From assembly GCA_003641745.1 (NCBI GenBank), contig QNAI01000004.1:20868-84867 (forward strand): DNA of 64,000 nucleotides, read 5' to 3'. Shown in pieces: positions 27,334 to 35,730 of this stretch. Under the pieces are notes generated by a model that was not told where the DNA came from, ran no database searches, and saw nothing but the letters and a program-made list of their open reading frames with translations. Within the stretch, counting starts at the first letter, position 1; every line of letters begins with the position of its first letter. Source of the stretch: Verrucomicrobiota bacterium. GTDB taxonomy: Bacteria; Verrucomicrobiota; Verrucomicrobiia; Opitutales; Opitutaceae. Both the position numbers and the translations under genes were made by a program.

Positions 27334-27445
27334 TTGCGCCCGGGCATCGGTTTGCCAACCGATGCCCGGGCGATTTTCCTGTTCGCACGCCTCCCCAGAA
27401 GGCGTGCCTTAACTGTTACCTGACCCAGGATTGGTTTTGCTGCTC
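27334..27445 (-). repeat. Double-hairpin repeat unit downstream of the first EF-hand gene
   Basis: On the gene strand, hairpin one pairs gcacgcc/ggcgtgc (27385-27407) and hairpin two is a 16-bp perfect stem (27337-27352 with 27357-27372) closed by a four-base loop. An almost identical unit lies after the second EF-hand gene. There is no T-run, so action as a terminator would not be classical; mRNA 3'-end protection is possible. Confidence 0.75.
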
Positions 27446-27451
27446 AGGCCG

Positions 27452-27901
27452 CTATCCGTTCGGTTGGCGATTCGAGCCACCCGTGCCATCCTGTTTGCCC
27501 TTCCCGTTGCCGTTTCCTTCCTGCCTGCCCGTGCCATCCTGCTTGCCGTTGCCACTGCCGTTACCGTCCTGCCTGCCCGTGCCGCTGCCATCCTTTTTCC
27601 CCTCACCACTCTTGTTGCCCTTACCTTTCTTCTTGCCCGAGCCATCCTGCGCGCCCTTTCCTCCCTGCCCGCTTCGGCCACCCTGGCCCTTCATGGTTAC
27701 TCGGGCGACCTCCTTCTCCCCGGCAGAGAGTCTGCCATCGTTGTCGACATCATAATTTTGAAGCATCTGCTGGGATTGGTTCCTCTGCGGGACGCCATCG
27801 CCACCTGCGGCCCAAGCCGAACTGACGACAAACATTGCCGGTATCACGGACAGGAAAAGAAGGTGCTTATTCATGTTATTCTTTTTGAGCTCTGTGTTCA
27901 T
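27452..27901 (-). CDS. Exported EF-hand protein with Gly/Lys-rich low-complexity tail
   Basis: A 149-residue protein with a signal peptide (LLFLSVIPAMFVVSSAWAA), one EF-hand calcium loop (DVDNDGRLSAGE) and a C-terminal half made of short G-, K-, N-, Q- and D-containing repeats (KQDGTGRQEGNGNGKGKQDG). It is a paralogue of the next gene upstream, which has three EF-hands in place of the low-complexity tail. Start ATG at 27901 (MNTELKK); the longer open frame is not supported. The genes share 5' and 3' flanking sequence, so a whole transcription unit was duplicated. The tail may grow and shrink by slippage, given its DNA repeats. Confidence 0.75.
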   Translation of the reverse strand: MNTELKKNNMNKHLLFLSVIPAMFVVSSAWAAGGDGVPQRNQSQQMLQNYDVDNDGRLSAGEKEVARVTMKGQGGRSGQGGKGAQDGSGKKKGKGNKSGEGKKDGSGTGRQDGNGSGNGKQDGTGRQEGNGNGKGKQDGTGGSNRQPNG

Positions 27902-28046
27902 GCTGGTTAGACGTCCGGCGGTGGAGCGGGTTACAGATCCCTGCAATCGATTTCTGATTTTCTTCAAGGTATCGACAATGCCATTGCGGAATCGGAACTC
28001 TGAGAGATCGTCTGATACGGATTGCACCAGAAGAGGTGAGCCTGAA

Positions 28047-28151
28047 ACGTTGCGCCCGGGCATCGGTTCCCAACCGATGCCCGGGCGATTCTCCCGTTCG
28101 CACGCCTCCCCAAAAGGCGTGCCTCAACTGTTACCTGACCCAAAACTGTTC
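28047..28151 (-). repeat. Double-hairpin repeat unit downstream of the second EF-hand gene
   Basis: Same organisation as the unit at 27334-27445: 16-bp stem at 28053-28068 with 28072-28087, and gcacgcc/ggcgtgc at 28100-28122. The stems are kept while the loops differ (tgcc against ccc), which suggests that the structures matter. Confidence 0.75.
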
Positions 28152-28661
28152 TTACTGCTCCGGCGGAGGCGGTCCCTTCTTTTGACGGTTCGCACGGGCC
28201 GCATCGCGCTCTTCCGGTGAGATCCAGCCGTCACCATCGGTATCGAATCGTTCCATCATTGCCTGGCGGTTCATGCCACCGTGGCCACCTTTTCCACCAC
28301 GACCGCCTTCCGCCTGCATGGCCGCACGGGCCGCATCGCGTTCTTCCGGCGAGAGCCGACCATCGCCGTCGGTATCAAACCGCTCCATCATCCGCTGACG
28401 ATTGGGAGCGCCCTGCCCGTCTTTACCTTGCCGGCCTCCCTGGCCCTGCATGGTCTTGCGGGCATTTTCCTTTTCCTCAGCCGACAGTTGCCCGTCCCTA
28501 TCCACATCGTATTTCTCGAGCATCTGCTGGTAACGGCCCTTCTGCGGGGTGTCCGTATCGCCATCTGCGGCCCAGACCGGGCTGACGATAAACATTGCAG
28601 GAACCGCGGACAGGAATAGAAGGTATTTTTTCACTTTGGAAATGTTGAGATCTGTACTCAT
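28152..28661 (-). CDS. Exported protein with three EF-hands
   Basis: A 169-residue protein with signal peptide (YLLFLSAVPAMFIVSPVWAA) and three evenly spaced calcium loops: DVDRDGQLSAEE, DTDGDGRLSPEE and DTDGDGWISPEE. Each is followed by Ala/Arg-rich helix and a Gly-rich linker (GQGGRQGKDGQG, EGGRGGKGGHGG). The last two units are nearly identical, indicating recent internal duplication. It should bind calcium in the periplasm or outside the cell; a partner is not evident. The upstream region shares catgctggYtagacg and gcgggttacagatc with the paralogue. Confidence 0.85.
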   Translation of the reverse strand: MSTDLNISKVKKYLLFLSAVPAMFIVSPVWAADGDTDTPQKGRYQQMLEKYDVDRDGQLSAEEKENARKTMQGQGGRQGKDGQGAPNRQRMMERFDTDGDGRLSPEERDAARAAMQAEGGRGGKGGHGGMNRQAMMERFDTDGDGWISPEERDAARANRQKKGPPPPEQ

Positions 28662-28746
28662 GCTGGCTAGACGCCTGGCATCTGTGCGGGTTACAGATCA
28701 CGGCAATTGATTCCAGTTTTATTCCACGGACACGGCGTGGACGCTC

Positions 28747-29097
28747 ATGTTCCAAGTCACTTTCAGCGACCAAAGCATTCAGGAGCTCAACAAGCTCGAG
28801 AAACTCGAGCAGATGGATGTGATCGAGCCGTTGACCGACCTGACTGCGGCCAAGCTGCGCCATCCGCGCGAACCGCTGGGTCGGTTCTCCCGCGCCGGAA
28901 CCACTTATTACCGCCTTCGAGCCGGAGATTATCGCATCTACTTCGAGCGCCTCGAGGACACGCTTTACACCCACTACATCCTCCACAGGAACTCCCTGAC
29001 GGATTTTGTATTCCGCACAAAGCTTCCCATCTCAGAGGAGCAATTACTCGAGCAACACCATTCCTTCTGGAAATACCTCGAGACTCTCAATAAGTAG
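28747..29097 (+). CDS. RelE/ParE-fold protein without an adjacent antitoxin
   Basis: A 116-residue basic protein with the RelE-like core: LTAAKLRHPREPLGRF, then YYRLRAGDYRIYFE, which matches the conserved strand of RelE/StbE toxins, and YTHYILHRN. It is longer than typical toxins by about 25 C-terminal residues (ISEEQLLEQHHSFWKYLETL). No antitoxin-sized gene is adjacent; pssA follows 15 bases downstream on the same strand. It may be a domesticated regulator or an RNA-binding protein rather than a toxin. Confidence 0.65.
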   Translation: MFQVTFSDQSIQELNKLEKLEQMDVIEPLTDLTAAKLRHPREPLGRFSRAGTTYYRLRAGDYRIYFERLEDTLYTHYILHRNSLTDFVFRTKLPISEEQLLEQHHSFWKYLETLNK

Positions 29098-29111
29098 GTT
29101 TCTCCCTCCCG

Positions 29112-29993
29112 ATGGAATCTCCCCGCCCATCCAGCGACCCGCTCAGCAGTACACAAGCGAGCCGCATTTACCTGCTGCCGAACCTGATGACGGCCGGGAA
29201 CCTCTTCTGTGGGTTCGTCGCCATCATCCGCTGCATCCAAGCCAGGTTTGCGTCCATGACGGGCGAAGGGGTCCCGGAAGAACTCTACACGGAAGCGGTC
29301 TGGTTTATTCTCGCAGCTGTGGTTTTTGATTCCCTGGACGGCAGGTTGGCCCGTTTCGGAGGGCGCGAGTCCTTATTCGGCCGGGAATTCGATTCGATTG
29401 CCGATGTCGTATCCTTCGGTGTCGCACCCGCCTTGATGGTTTTTTTCCTCATCCTGTCACCGGACCAGCTGCCGGTTTTTCGTCCCATCGGGTGGTTCAT
29501 CGGCTTTATCTACCTGCTTTGTGCCTCGGTTCGCCTGGCTCGCTTCAATGTGATCACCCATCCGGCGGTCTACTCAAAACACGAAATCTACGCCACAAAG
29601 GACTTCATCGGGCTCCCCGTGCCGGCGGCGGCGGGAGTTATCGCCTCGCTCGTTCTTCTTCTGACCAAACAGGATCTGCAACGGTGGTCGCTAATCCTGC
29701 CCGCTCTTATGTTATTGGTCGCCTATCTCATGGTGAGCACGGTCCGCTACCCAAGTTTCAAGGAGATAGACTGGCATACCAAGGCCCGGTTCAGGACCTT
29801 TATCCTGATCCTGGTCACAGTGACTCTGATTTTTCTGTTCCGCCAATACGCGCTGGTCCTGATTTTTCTGACCTACCTTTTTTTCGGTCTGACCCGCCAT
29901 GTGATCCAACACCGGCGCAGAAAGGAAAGGTTGAAAAAATTAAGAGAGGATCGAAATACCGATGTGAAGAAATCCCCGGCAAGTGAAGAATAA
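29112..29993 (+). CDS. pssA: CDP-diacylglycerol-serine O-phosphatidyltransferase
   Basis: A 293-residue membrane enzyme of the CDP-alcohol phosphotransferase family. The signature DGRLARFGGRESLFGREFD continues to the last conserved Asp (SIAD), giving the metal-binding D-x2-DG-x2-AR-x8-G-x3-D-x3-D arrangement. IYLLPNLMTAGNLFCGF before it and six to eight hydrophobic segments fit PssA. It makes phosphatidylserine, the precursor of phosphatidylethanolamine. No psd gene is next to it. Start ATG at 29112 lies 15 bases after the RelE-like gene. Confidence 0.93.
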   Translation: MESPRPSSDPLSSTQASRIYLLPNLMTAGNLFCGFVAIIRCIQARFASMTGEGVPEELYTEAVWFILAAVVFDSLDGRLARFGGRESLFGREFDSIADVVSFGVAPALMVFFLILSPDQLPVFRPIGWFIGFIYLLCASVRLARFNVITHPAVYSKHEIYATKDFIGLPVPAAAGVIASLVLLLTKQDLQRWSLILPALMLLVAYLMVSTVRYPSFKEIDWHTKARFRTFILILVTVTLIFLFRQYALVLIFLTYLFFGLTRHVIQHRRRKERLKKLREDRNTDVKKSPASEE

Positions 29994-30214
29994 CTCCGGA
30001 TAACTTCATGATTTTTGTCCGGTCTGTGAATTACAGTGAAAAAGAGTTCTCCTTGTTCACAGAAAAAAGACGCGTCTACATCCTGTTAAGTAAGCAGTTA
30101 GGTGCGTACCGGGTGTTCTTGACAGACCATATGAATACTATGGATTTATCTGTTAAGAACTAATCCTTCATAGGATTTGTCAGTAACGGCAAAATCCTCC
30201 TAACTTGCCAGAGC
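29994..30214 (+). promoter_or_regulatory. dnaN leader with a TTGACA element
   Basis: This 221-base AT-richer gap precedes dnaN. TTGACA at 30119-30124 is a perfect -35; possible -10 hexamers follow (TATGGA at 14 bases, GATTTA at 18) but none is convincing. ttaag and its like recur, without DnaA-box clusters, so I do not call an origin. Confidence 0.35.
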
Positions 30215-31339
30215 ATGAAATTCAAAATCAACCGGGACCACTTCAGCAACGGGTTGGCCCAAGTCCTCAATGTCGTCGGTTCGAAGGCGACAATGCCGAT
30301 CCTGAGCAATGTCCTGATCGAAGCCGACGAAGAGTATTTGTCCCTGACGACGACAAACCTTGATCTCGGCATTCGCTGTCGGATCAAGGCCACGGTGACA
30401 GAAACCGGAGCCATCACGCTTCCGGTCAGGCGACTGGCCACCATTGTCCGGGAACTGCCCGCCTTGGATGTCGACGTGGCAACAACCAAGGTAAACCATG
30501 TGAAGATCACAAGTGGGGCCTCCAGCTTCCGTATCGTGGGAATGGAAAAGGACGAATTTCCCCCACTGCCGGAATTCAGCGACGAACGGCAGTTCGATCT
30601 CGGTCAGGAAGAACTCACTGGGATGCTGAAGAGCGTTTCCTACGCTCAGTCGAGCGACGAAACGCGGTACATCCTGAACGGTGTTTATTTTCGTTTCGAG
30701 GAGGGCAAACTGATTCTGGTTGCGACAGATGGTCGTCGTCTGGCCCTGGTGTCGCGGGATCTGGAGATCGCAGCGGATCAGGGTGGCAGTCTGATCCTTC
30801 CCGCCAAGACCGTGTCCGAGCTGGTCCGTCTCCTCGGCAAGGGTGAGCGGATCAAGGTCGCATTCAACGAACGTCGCGTGGCGTTTCAGGTGGAAACATC
30901 GGATGAGGAGAACGGATTCCTCGGCGATATCCTCCTTGTCTCGAAGGTGGTTGAGGGCAATTACCCGAATTACCAGCAGGTTATCCCCAAGGAGACACAC
31001 CAGCGAATCAAGGTGGAGCGCGAGCTCTTCCTCCAGTCGGTGCATCGCGCCGCATTGGTCACGAGTGAGAAATCGAATTCGGTCAAGATCAAGCTGAGCA
31101 ACAACCTGCTCGAGATCCTGGCATCGAGTTCGGATTTTGGCGAAGCGCATGAAAAGTTGGCGGTGACCTATGAAGGCCCCGACCTGCAGGTGGCCTTCAA
31201 TCCCCAATTCGTGATGGATCCCCTCCGGGCATTGACCCGGGATGAGGTTGCGTTCGAAGTGAAGGACGAAGTCAGCCCGGGCGTATTCAAGACAAGCGAC
31301 AGCTTTCTATGCGTGATCATGCCGGTGCGCTTGAGTTGA
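30215..31339 (+). CDS. dnaN: DNA polymerase III beta subunit (sliding clamp)
   Basis: A 374-residue protein with the three-fold repeated clamp architecture. [17 protein letters not shown] and the early segment [13 protein letters not shown] are typical, [15 protein letters not shown] occurs in the middle domain, and the protein ends in the canonical clamp terminus [11 protein letters not shown]. The clamp tethers DNA polymerase III and is loaded by the delta-containing complex (holA lies 11 kb upstream). No dnaA, recF or gyrB is adjacent, so the ancestral dnaA-dnaN-recF-gyrB order is broken here. Confidence 0.96.
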   Translation: MKFKINRDHFSNGLAQVLNVVGSKATMPILSNVLIEADEEYLSLTTTNLDLGIRCRIKATVTETGAITLPVRRLATIVRELPALDVDVATTKVNHVKITSGASSFRIVGMEKDEFPPLPEFSDERQFDLGQEELTGMLKSVSYAQSSDETRYILNGVYFRFEEGKLILVATDGRRLALVSRDLEIAADQGGSLILPAKTVSELVRLLGKGERIKVAFNERRVAFQVETSDEENGFLGDILLVSKVVEGNYPNYQQVIPKETHQRIKVERELFLQSVHRAALVTSEKSNSVKIKLSNNLLEILASSSDFGEAHEKLAVTYEGPDLQVAFNPQFVMDPLRALTRDEVAFEVKDEVSPGVFKTSDSFLCVIMPVRLS

Positions 31340-32259
31340 TCAGCGCCTCGCTCCAACCTGCTTTCATCGTGTTCTCGCAGGATCTTGATTATTCCCTGCC
31401 GATCCTCGGAAGCCTGTTGGTGCTTCTGGGCCTGGCCTATGCCAATCGGTACCTGGCTTCGCCTGCTCTGGCCATCCTGCTCAGGTGGGGTCGCTGGACG
31501 GCATTCTCATTTGGAGCCGCTTATCTGGTGCAGTCGTTTGGCTGGAGCGACCGTCCTTATTGGGTTCTGGTACTGAGTGCGATCCTGATTTGGGTACTCC
31601 TGGAGACGCTCTACACCTGGTTTGCGATCACCGCTTTGAGCTTGAGTCCGATCCCTCTTTTTCCGCGGTTTTCGCCCAATATTACCGGCGAGGAATGGCC
31701 GGCCCGGAAACGGATAATGGCATTGAGGGATTGGTTGCGAAAACACCGATTTCGACAAGTGCAGGCCCTGGTGGCGGAGATCGGAAATGATGTGAGCCTC
31801 CGGGTTTCGATCTATCAGGATGAAGAAAATCTGTTTCGTGTTCAGATCCTCTTCCTTCCGGTGCGGGGAGGAATGGTGACGACCTGTTTCAGCGTCAGTT
31901 CGAATACCACCGATTCTCTGCGTTACACGACGGATAATCTCTTTCTGCCGTTTGGCGGGTTCTATCCTGAGGACTGGTCGATACAACGTCGTCCTCTTGT
32001 GCGATCATTATCCCGGCTGATCACGAATCACCGTCAAAGACTCGAACGGGATGGGAAGACGGCCGAACCCTGGGAGGACGAACCACTGAACGACCTCAAT
32101 CTGCAACAGAGTGAGTTGGAGAGGGTCAATACCGAGTTGGGATTCCTCTTTCCCCACAATCTGCGCGAGGAGTACGGCAAGATGACCTTTGAAGGTCGTT
32201 ATCGCGTCTGGAAGGAAGTCTGGATGCTCAATTATCTGGGCGTACCGCGAAGGTACTGA
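31309..32259 (+). CDS. Unrecognised protein with two or three N-terminal membrane helices
   Basis: A 316-residue protein with hydrophobic segments at about residues 28-45, 60-80 and 83-108 ([21 protein letters not shown]), then a soluble domain of about 200 residues with [14 protein letters not shown] and [20 protein letters not shown] do not recognise the family. The longest frame overlaps dnaN by 31 bases; in-frame TTG at 31336 and GTG at 31369 are alternatives that reduce or remove the overlap. It follows dnaN directly and is probably co-transcribed. It ends convergently with the helicase gene, 25 bases apart. Confidence 0.65.
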   Translation: MRDHAGALELISASLQPAFIVFSQDLDYSLPILGSLLVLLGLAYANRYLASPALAILLRWGRWTAFSFGAAYLVQSFGWSDRPYWVLVLSAILIWVLLETLYTWFAITALSLSPIPLFPRFSPNITGEEWPARKRIMALRDWLRKHRFRQVQALVAEIGNDVSLRVSIYQDEENLFRVQILFLPVRGGMVTTCFSVSSNTTDSLRYTTDNLFLPFGGFYPEDWSIQRRPLVRSLSRLITNHRQRLERDGKTAEPWEDEPLNDLNLQQSELERVNTELGFLFPHNLREEYGKMTFEGRYRVWKEVWMLNYLGVPRRY

Positions 32260-32284
32260 TCGCCACCCCGGGGAGGCTTCCGGG

Positions 32285-34099
32285 CTACTTCTTTTCGGAT
32301 TTACGTTTCTTGTGCTTCTTCGTTTTCGGTTTTCGCGCAGAACGTTCCGGATTGACCGAACCTGGCTGTGCGTTCGTTTTTGAATGGTTTTTCAACAGGC
32401 GCAGTTTCAGTGGACGTCCCTTGAAAGGAGCTCCGTCGAGAGAACGGATGACCCGGGTCGAATGCTGGCGTTCGATTTCGATAATGCAGCTCCTTGGACT
32501 CAGCTCGATGGTGCCAATCGTTTCTCCAGGCACACCGGAAGCTCCGGCGATCAGGTCAAGCATGTCGCGGGGTCCAAAGCCGTCATCGCGCCCGATGCTC
32601 AGAGAAATCCAACGGGTTGCGCTCTCTGGTTTGGAACTCGGCGGCAGGGATCGGGGAGGTGGTGAACGATCCGTGGCGTCGCCTGTCGATGCGGGTTGAC
32701 GCTTCTGGATTGGTTTTTCCGCTACAGACCTCTTTTTTTCCGGTCCCTTCGATTCTTCACGATCCCGTTTCCCGGGCGGAGCTGAAGATGGACCGCTCGG
32801 TCCATCGGACGGCGCGCCGAGCAGGTGGTGGACGAGGGCCGATGTGATTTCGGTGGGATTGAATCCGCGTTCCAGTAAACGGTCGACAAAAGCCGTCTGT
32901 GCACGAAAACGTCCGGCCTCGAGCGTTGTCTGGATCTGGTCGAAAAGAATATCGGTTCGACGTTCTTCGACCTGATCCATGGTCGGGATGGTGCCTCGTT
33001 TGAGGCGGGTTCGAGTGAAGCGCTCGATGAACTGCAATTTGTAGATTTCACGTCCGGATACGAAGGTGGCCGCCTTTCCCTCCCGGCCGGCTCTGCCGGT
33101 GCGCCCGATTCGGTGCACGTAGTCTTCGGCATCGTAGGGCAGGTCGAAATTGACCACCAGCTCGAGATCGTCCACATCGATTCCGCGTGCCGCCACGTCG
33201 GTTGCGACCAGAATTTCGAACTCGGCGTTCTTGAACTTGTTCATCACCCGGGTTCGTTGTGCCTGGGGGATCCCGCCATGCAGTCGATCTGCGGCGAATC
33301 CCTGAGCCAGGAGCTGGTCGGCCAGTTCGTCCACCTTCCTTTGTGTATTGCAAAATACAATACCGAGTTTGACCGTGTTGAAATCGAGCAACCGGATCAG
33401 GGCCTCGACCTTCAACCGGGGGCGCACTTCATAATAGAATTGTTCAACCGTGGGAACGGTGACCGCCTTCTGCTCGATCCTCACCGTCTTCGGATTCCGC
33501 GCGTAGCGCTTGATCAATTGTTGGATCTGCGACGAGACCGTGGCGGAGAAGAAGACGGTCTGGCGTTCGGCGGGGGTCGCATCGAGGATGGTGGTGATGT
33601 CTTCGCGGAAGCCCATGTCGAGCATGCGATCGGCCTCGTCCAGGATGACCATTTTGATGCGGTCGAGTCTGGCCGTTCCCCGCTCCATGTGATCCATCAG
33701 CCTGCCCGGGGTCGCGATGACTATCTGTACGCCTTTTTTCAACTCGAAGAACTGACGGTCGTAGGAGGCACCGCCATAAATGGGCAGTTCGTGGATGCCT
33801 TTCTTGAAAGCGGAGAGCTTGTGAACCTCATTGGCCACCTGGGTTGCCAGTTCCCGGGTCGGGCAGAGCACGAGAACCTGGATTTCCCGGTTCTTGGGAT
33901 CGACCTTTTCGATCGCCGGTATGGCGAAGGCGGCCGTCTTTCCGGACCCGGTCTGTGATTGGCCGACCAGGTCCCGGCCTTCAAGCAGGATGGGTATGGT
34001 CGCGGCCTGGATGGGCGACGCCTCTTCATATCCAAGGGAGGCGACGGCCTTGATAATCTCAGGCGAGAGATTGAGGTCTGAAAATGTGGGTTTGTTCAT
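32285..34099 (-). CDS. DEAD-box RNA helicase with DbpA-type C-terminal RNA-binding domain
   Basis: A 604-residue ATP-dependent RNA helicase. N-terminal core motifs: Q-motif near EEASPIQAATIP, SQTGSGKTAAFA (I), DEAD in ILDEADRMLDMGF (II), SAT (III), then VATDVAARGIDVDDLELVVNF and HRIGRTGRAGREG (VI). Residues 440-500 are a charged, proline-rich linker. Residues 505-575 (WISLSIGRDDGFGPRDMLDL) look like the DbpA RNA-binding fold, and a very basic tail (KPKTKKHKKRKSEKK) ends the protein. It is likely to act in ribosome assembly or RNA decay, as CsdA/DeaD do. Confidence 0.9.
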   Translation of the reverse strand: MNKPTFSDLNLSPEIIKAVASLGYEEASPIQAATIPILLEGRDLVGQSQTGSGKTAAFAIPAIEKVDPKNREIQVLVLCPTRELATQVANEVHKLSAFKKGIHELPIYGGASYDRQFFELKKGVQIVIATPGRLMDHMERGTARLDRIKMVILDEADRMLDMGFREDITTILDATPAERQTVFFSATVSSQIQQLIKRYARNPKTVRIEQKAVTVPTVEQFYYEVRPRLKVEALIRLLDFNTVKLGIVFCNTQRKVDELADQLLAQGFAADRLHGGIPQAQRTRVMNKFKNAEFEILVATDVAARGIDVDDLELVVNFDLPYDAEDYVHRIGRTGRAGREGKAATFVSGREIYKLQFIERFTRTRLKRGTIPTMDQVEERRTDILFDQIQTTLEAGRFRAQTAFVDRLLERGFNPTEITSALVHHLLGAPSDGPSGPSSAPPGKRDREESKGPEKKRSVAEKPIQKRQPASTGDATDRSPPPRSLPPSSKPESATRWISLSIGRDDGFGPRDMLDLIAGASGVPGETIGTIELSPRSCIIEIERQHSTRVIRSLDGAPFKGRPLKLRLLKNHSKTNAQPGSVNPERSARKPKTKKHKKRKSEKK

Positions 34100-34180
34100 T
34101 GTTCAGACTCTAGGAACTAGGCTTTAGGCTTTAGGTCGAGACATTAGCCCTGAAGGAAAGGAGACTCAATTCAGCCCACT

Positions 34181-34232
34181 GCCTTCAAACTTCATCCTTC
34201 TGCCTTCTAACTTCTGCCTTCTAACTTCCCCC
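34181..34232. repeat. CTTCTGCCTTCTAACTTC-type simple repeat abutting the moaA stop
   Basis: Repeats of ccttctaacttctg end in a run of C directly before the complement of the moaA stop codon (34233). The unit matches the right terminal repeat of the four-helix-bundle element at 57395-57428. There is no gene between it and the helicase start, so it is a solo end or remnant. Confidence 0.65.
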
Positions 34233-35243
34233 CTACCCTCCGATATAGGACATCTCGACCTTCCTGCGTGCTTTGGCACCCTGCTCGAAACGCTCCTCCG
34301 AGTAACGGTCGTGACGTCCTTGCCAGGTCTTGCTGAGCAACGCCCAGAGATCATCGTCGGTGGCGTTGTCACGGATCGGACCCCGCAGGTCGGTACCTTC
34401 GTTGGCGAACAGACAGGTGAAGAGCTTGCCGTCCGCAGAGAGGCGGGCCCGGTGACAGTCCCGACAGAATGGCTCGGTGACTGATGCGATCAGTCCGATT
34501 TCGATATCCGTTCCCTGGTACCGGTAGCGGGAAGCGACCTCGCCCCGGTAATTTGGATCCAAGGGTTCCAACGGATGGTCGGCGCTGACCCTCTCGACGA
34601 TCTCGAGGGCAGGAAGGACCTGTTTGAGACTCCAGTGGTTGCAGTTCCCGACATCCATGAACTCGATGAAGCGAAGAGTCAGGCCGCGATCCCGAAAGGT
34701 GCGGGCCATGGGGATGATGTCCTGGTCGTTCACGCCTTTCTGGACAACCATATTGACTTTGACCTCGAGTCCGGCTGAGACGGCGGCATCGATCCCCGCG
34801 AGAACCCGATCGGGACCGTGGGCCCGACCGTTCATCCGGCCGAAGATCTTCGGGTTCAGGCTGTCCAGACTCACGTTGATCCGTTGCAGCCCGGCATCTG
34901 CGAGGTTCTGGCTCATCCTGTCGAGCAGCCAGCCATTGGTGGTCAGCGCAAGGTCTTCGGCCCCGGGGAGTGGCGAAAGGCGTTTGATGAGCGCGGGCAG
35001 TCCGTTGCGAAGGAGGGGTTCACCGCCGGTGAGACGCAGTTTGCGGACCCCGGCCCGAAGGAACAGCTTCACCAGCCGAACCACCTCATCATCCGTGAGC
35101 ATCTCGCTTCGGGGCATGAAAGCGTAGTCCGCTCCGAAGATCTCGCCCGGCATGCAATAAGGACAGCGAAAATTGCACTGATCGATCACCGAGACACGGA
35201 GATCGTGCAATGGACGGCGGAAATGATCACGAAGGTCGTTCAT
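34233..35243 (-). CDS. moaA: GTP 3',8-cyclase
   Basis: A 336-residue radical SAM enzyme starting molybdenum cofactor synthesis. The N-terminal cluster motif is CNFRCPYC in VSVIDQCNFRCPYCMP, followed by KLRLTGGEPLLR, and the C-terminal cluster cysteines are in EPFCRDCHRARLSADGKLF and TCLF. The terminal glycine-glycine (SYIGG) needed for activity is present. Start ATG at 35243 (MNDLRDHFRRP) replaces the longer frame. Only moeA (42802) of the same pathway lies in the window, about 8 kb away. Confidence 0.95.
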   Translation of the reverse strand: MNDLRDHFRRPLHDLRVSVIDQCNFRCPYCMPGEIFGADYAFMPRSEMLTDDEVVRLVKLFLRAGVRKLRLTGGEPLLRNGLPALIKRLSPLPGAEDLALTTNGWLLDRMSQNLADAGLQRINVSLDSLNPKIFGRMNGRAHGPDRVLAGIDAAVSAGLEVKVNMVVQKGVNDQDIIPMARTFRDRGLTLRFIEFMDVGNCNHWSLKQVLPALEIVERVSADHPLEPLDPNYRGEVASRYRYQGTDIEIGLIASVTEPFCRDCHRARLSADGKLFTCLFANEGTDLRGPIRDNATDDDLWALLSKTWQGRHDRYSEERFEQGAKARRKVEMSYIGG

Positions 35244-35730
35244 TCGTTTTCGGAAAAGATGGTAGCAAAGCACTGCGAAGCGATCCCGCGAACCAATTCC
35301 AACCTGAGTGCGGAGTAACACCAGTGGGCCGGCACCCATGAATTGATGGGCAAGGGTGGAGAGAGTTTATGCCTCGATGGCCAGTTTGATCGAGGCATAA
35401 AGCCTCTCCTGCAGGCAGGATACACCTGGTCGCATTACCCAATCGGAGGTAATTTCCCCCAGGACCCCATCATTTCACGTGTGAGGGTGCACTGGCCGTG
35501 CGACTTCCGAGATCCACCCTGACTCCAGACAAGAGTCGCGCCGGAGGGTAAAGATGGACCGAAAAGCAGCTTCTACTTGGCTTTCTGTCCGACGATGCCA
35601 GTCTCCAATTTCAGATACAGCCCAGTCGATGATTTCCTCCCTCTCAAACAGAATAGGATTGGCAGGTATCGTGCAGGCACTCTGGATTGGTGCGCGCCTT
35701 GTGAGTTCAACTTTAACCACTGCGGCACCC
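35244..35730. other. 487-base gene-free gap between moaA and the GH43-like gene
   Basis: The gap holds a perfect 13-bp stem hairpin (35366-35378 with 35389-35401) that belongs to a dispersed repeat family (see the entry at 35361). A minus-strand frame of about 125 residues crosses 35475-35852 but overlaps the GH43-like start, has no recognisable domain and is not called. I see nothing else. Confidence 0.6.
35361..35417 (-). repeat. TGYAGGAGAGGCTTTAYGCC repeat, copy 1, with hairpin
   Basis: On the minus strand, tgcaggagaggctttatg continues to cctcgatcaaact. In this copy the complementary half is also present, so 13 bases pair perfectly across a 10-base loop, and the outer gagag/ctctc can extend the stem. 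Related half-copies lie at 49853 and 62359. Confidence 0.65.

Noticed and set aside
29994..30214. Replication origin next to dnaN
   Set aside because: No DnaA-box cluster, and dnaA, recF and gyrB are absent.
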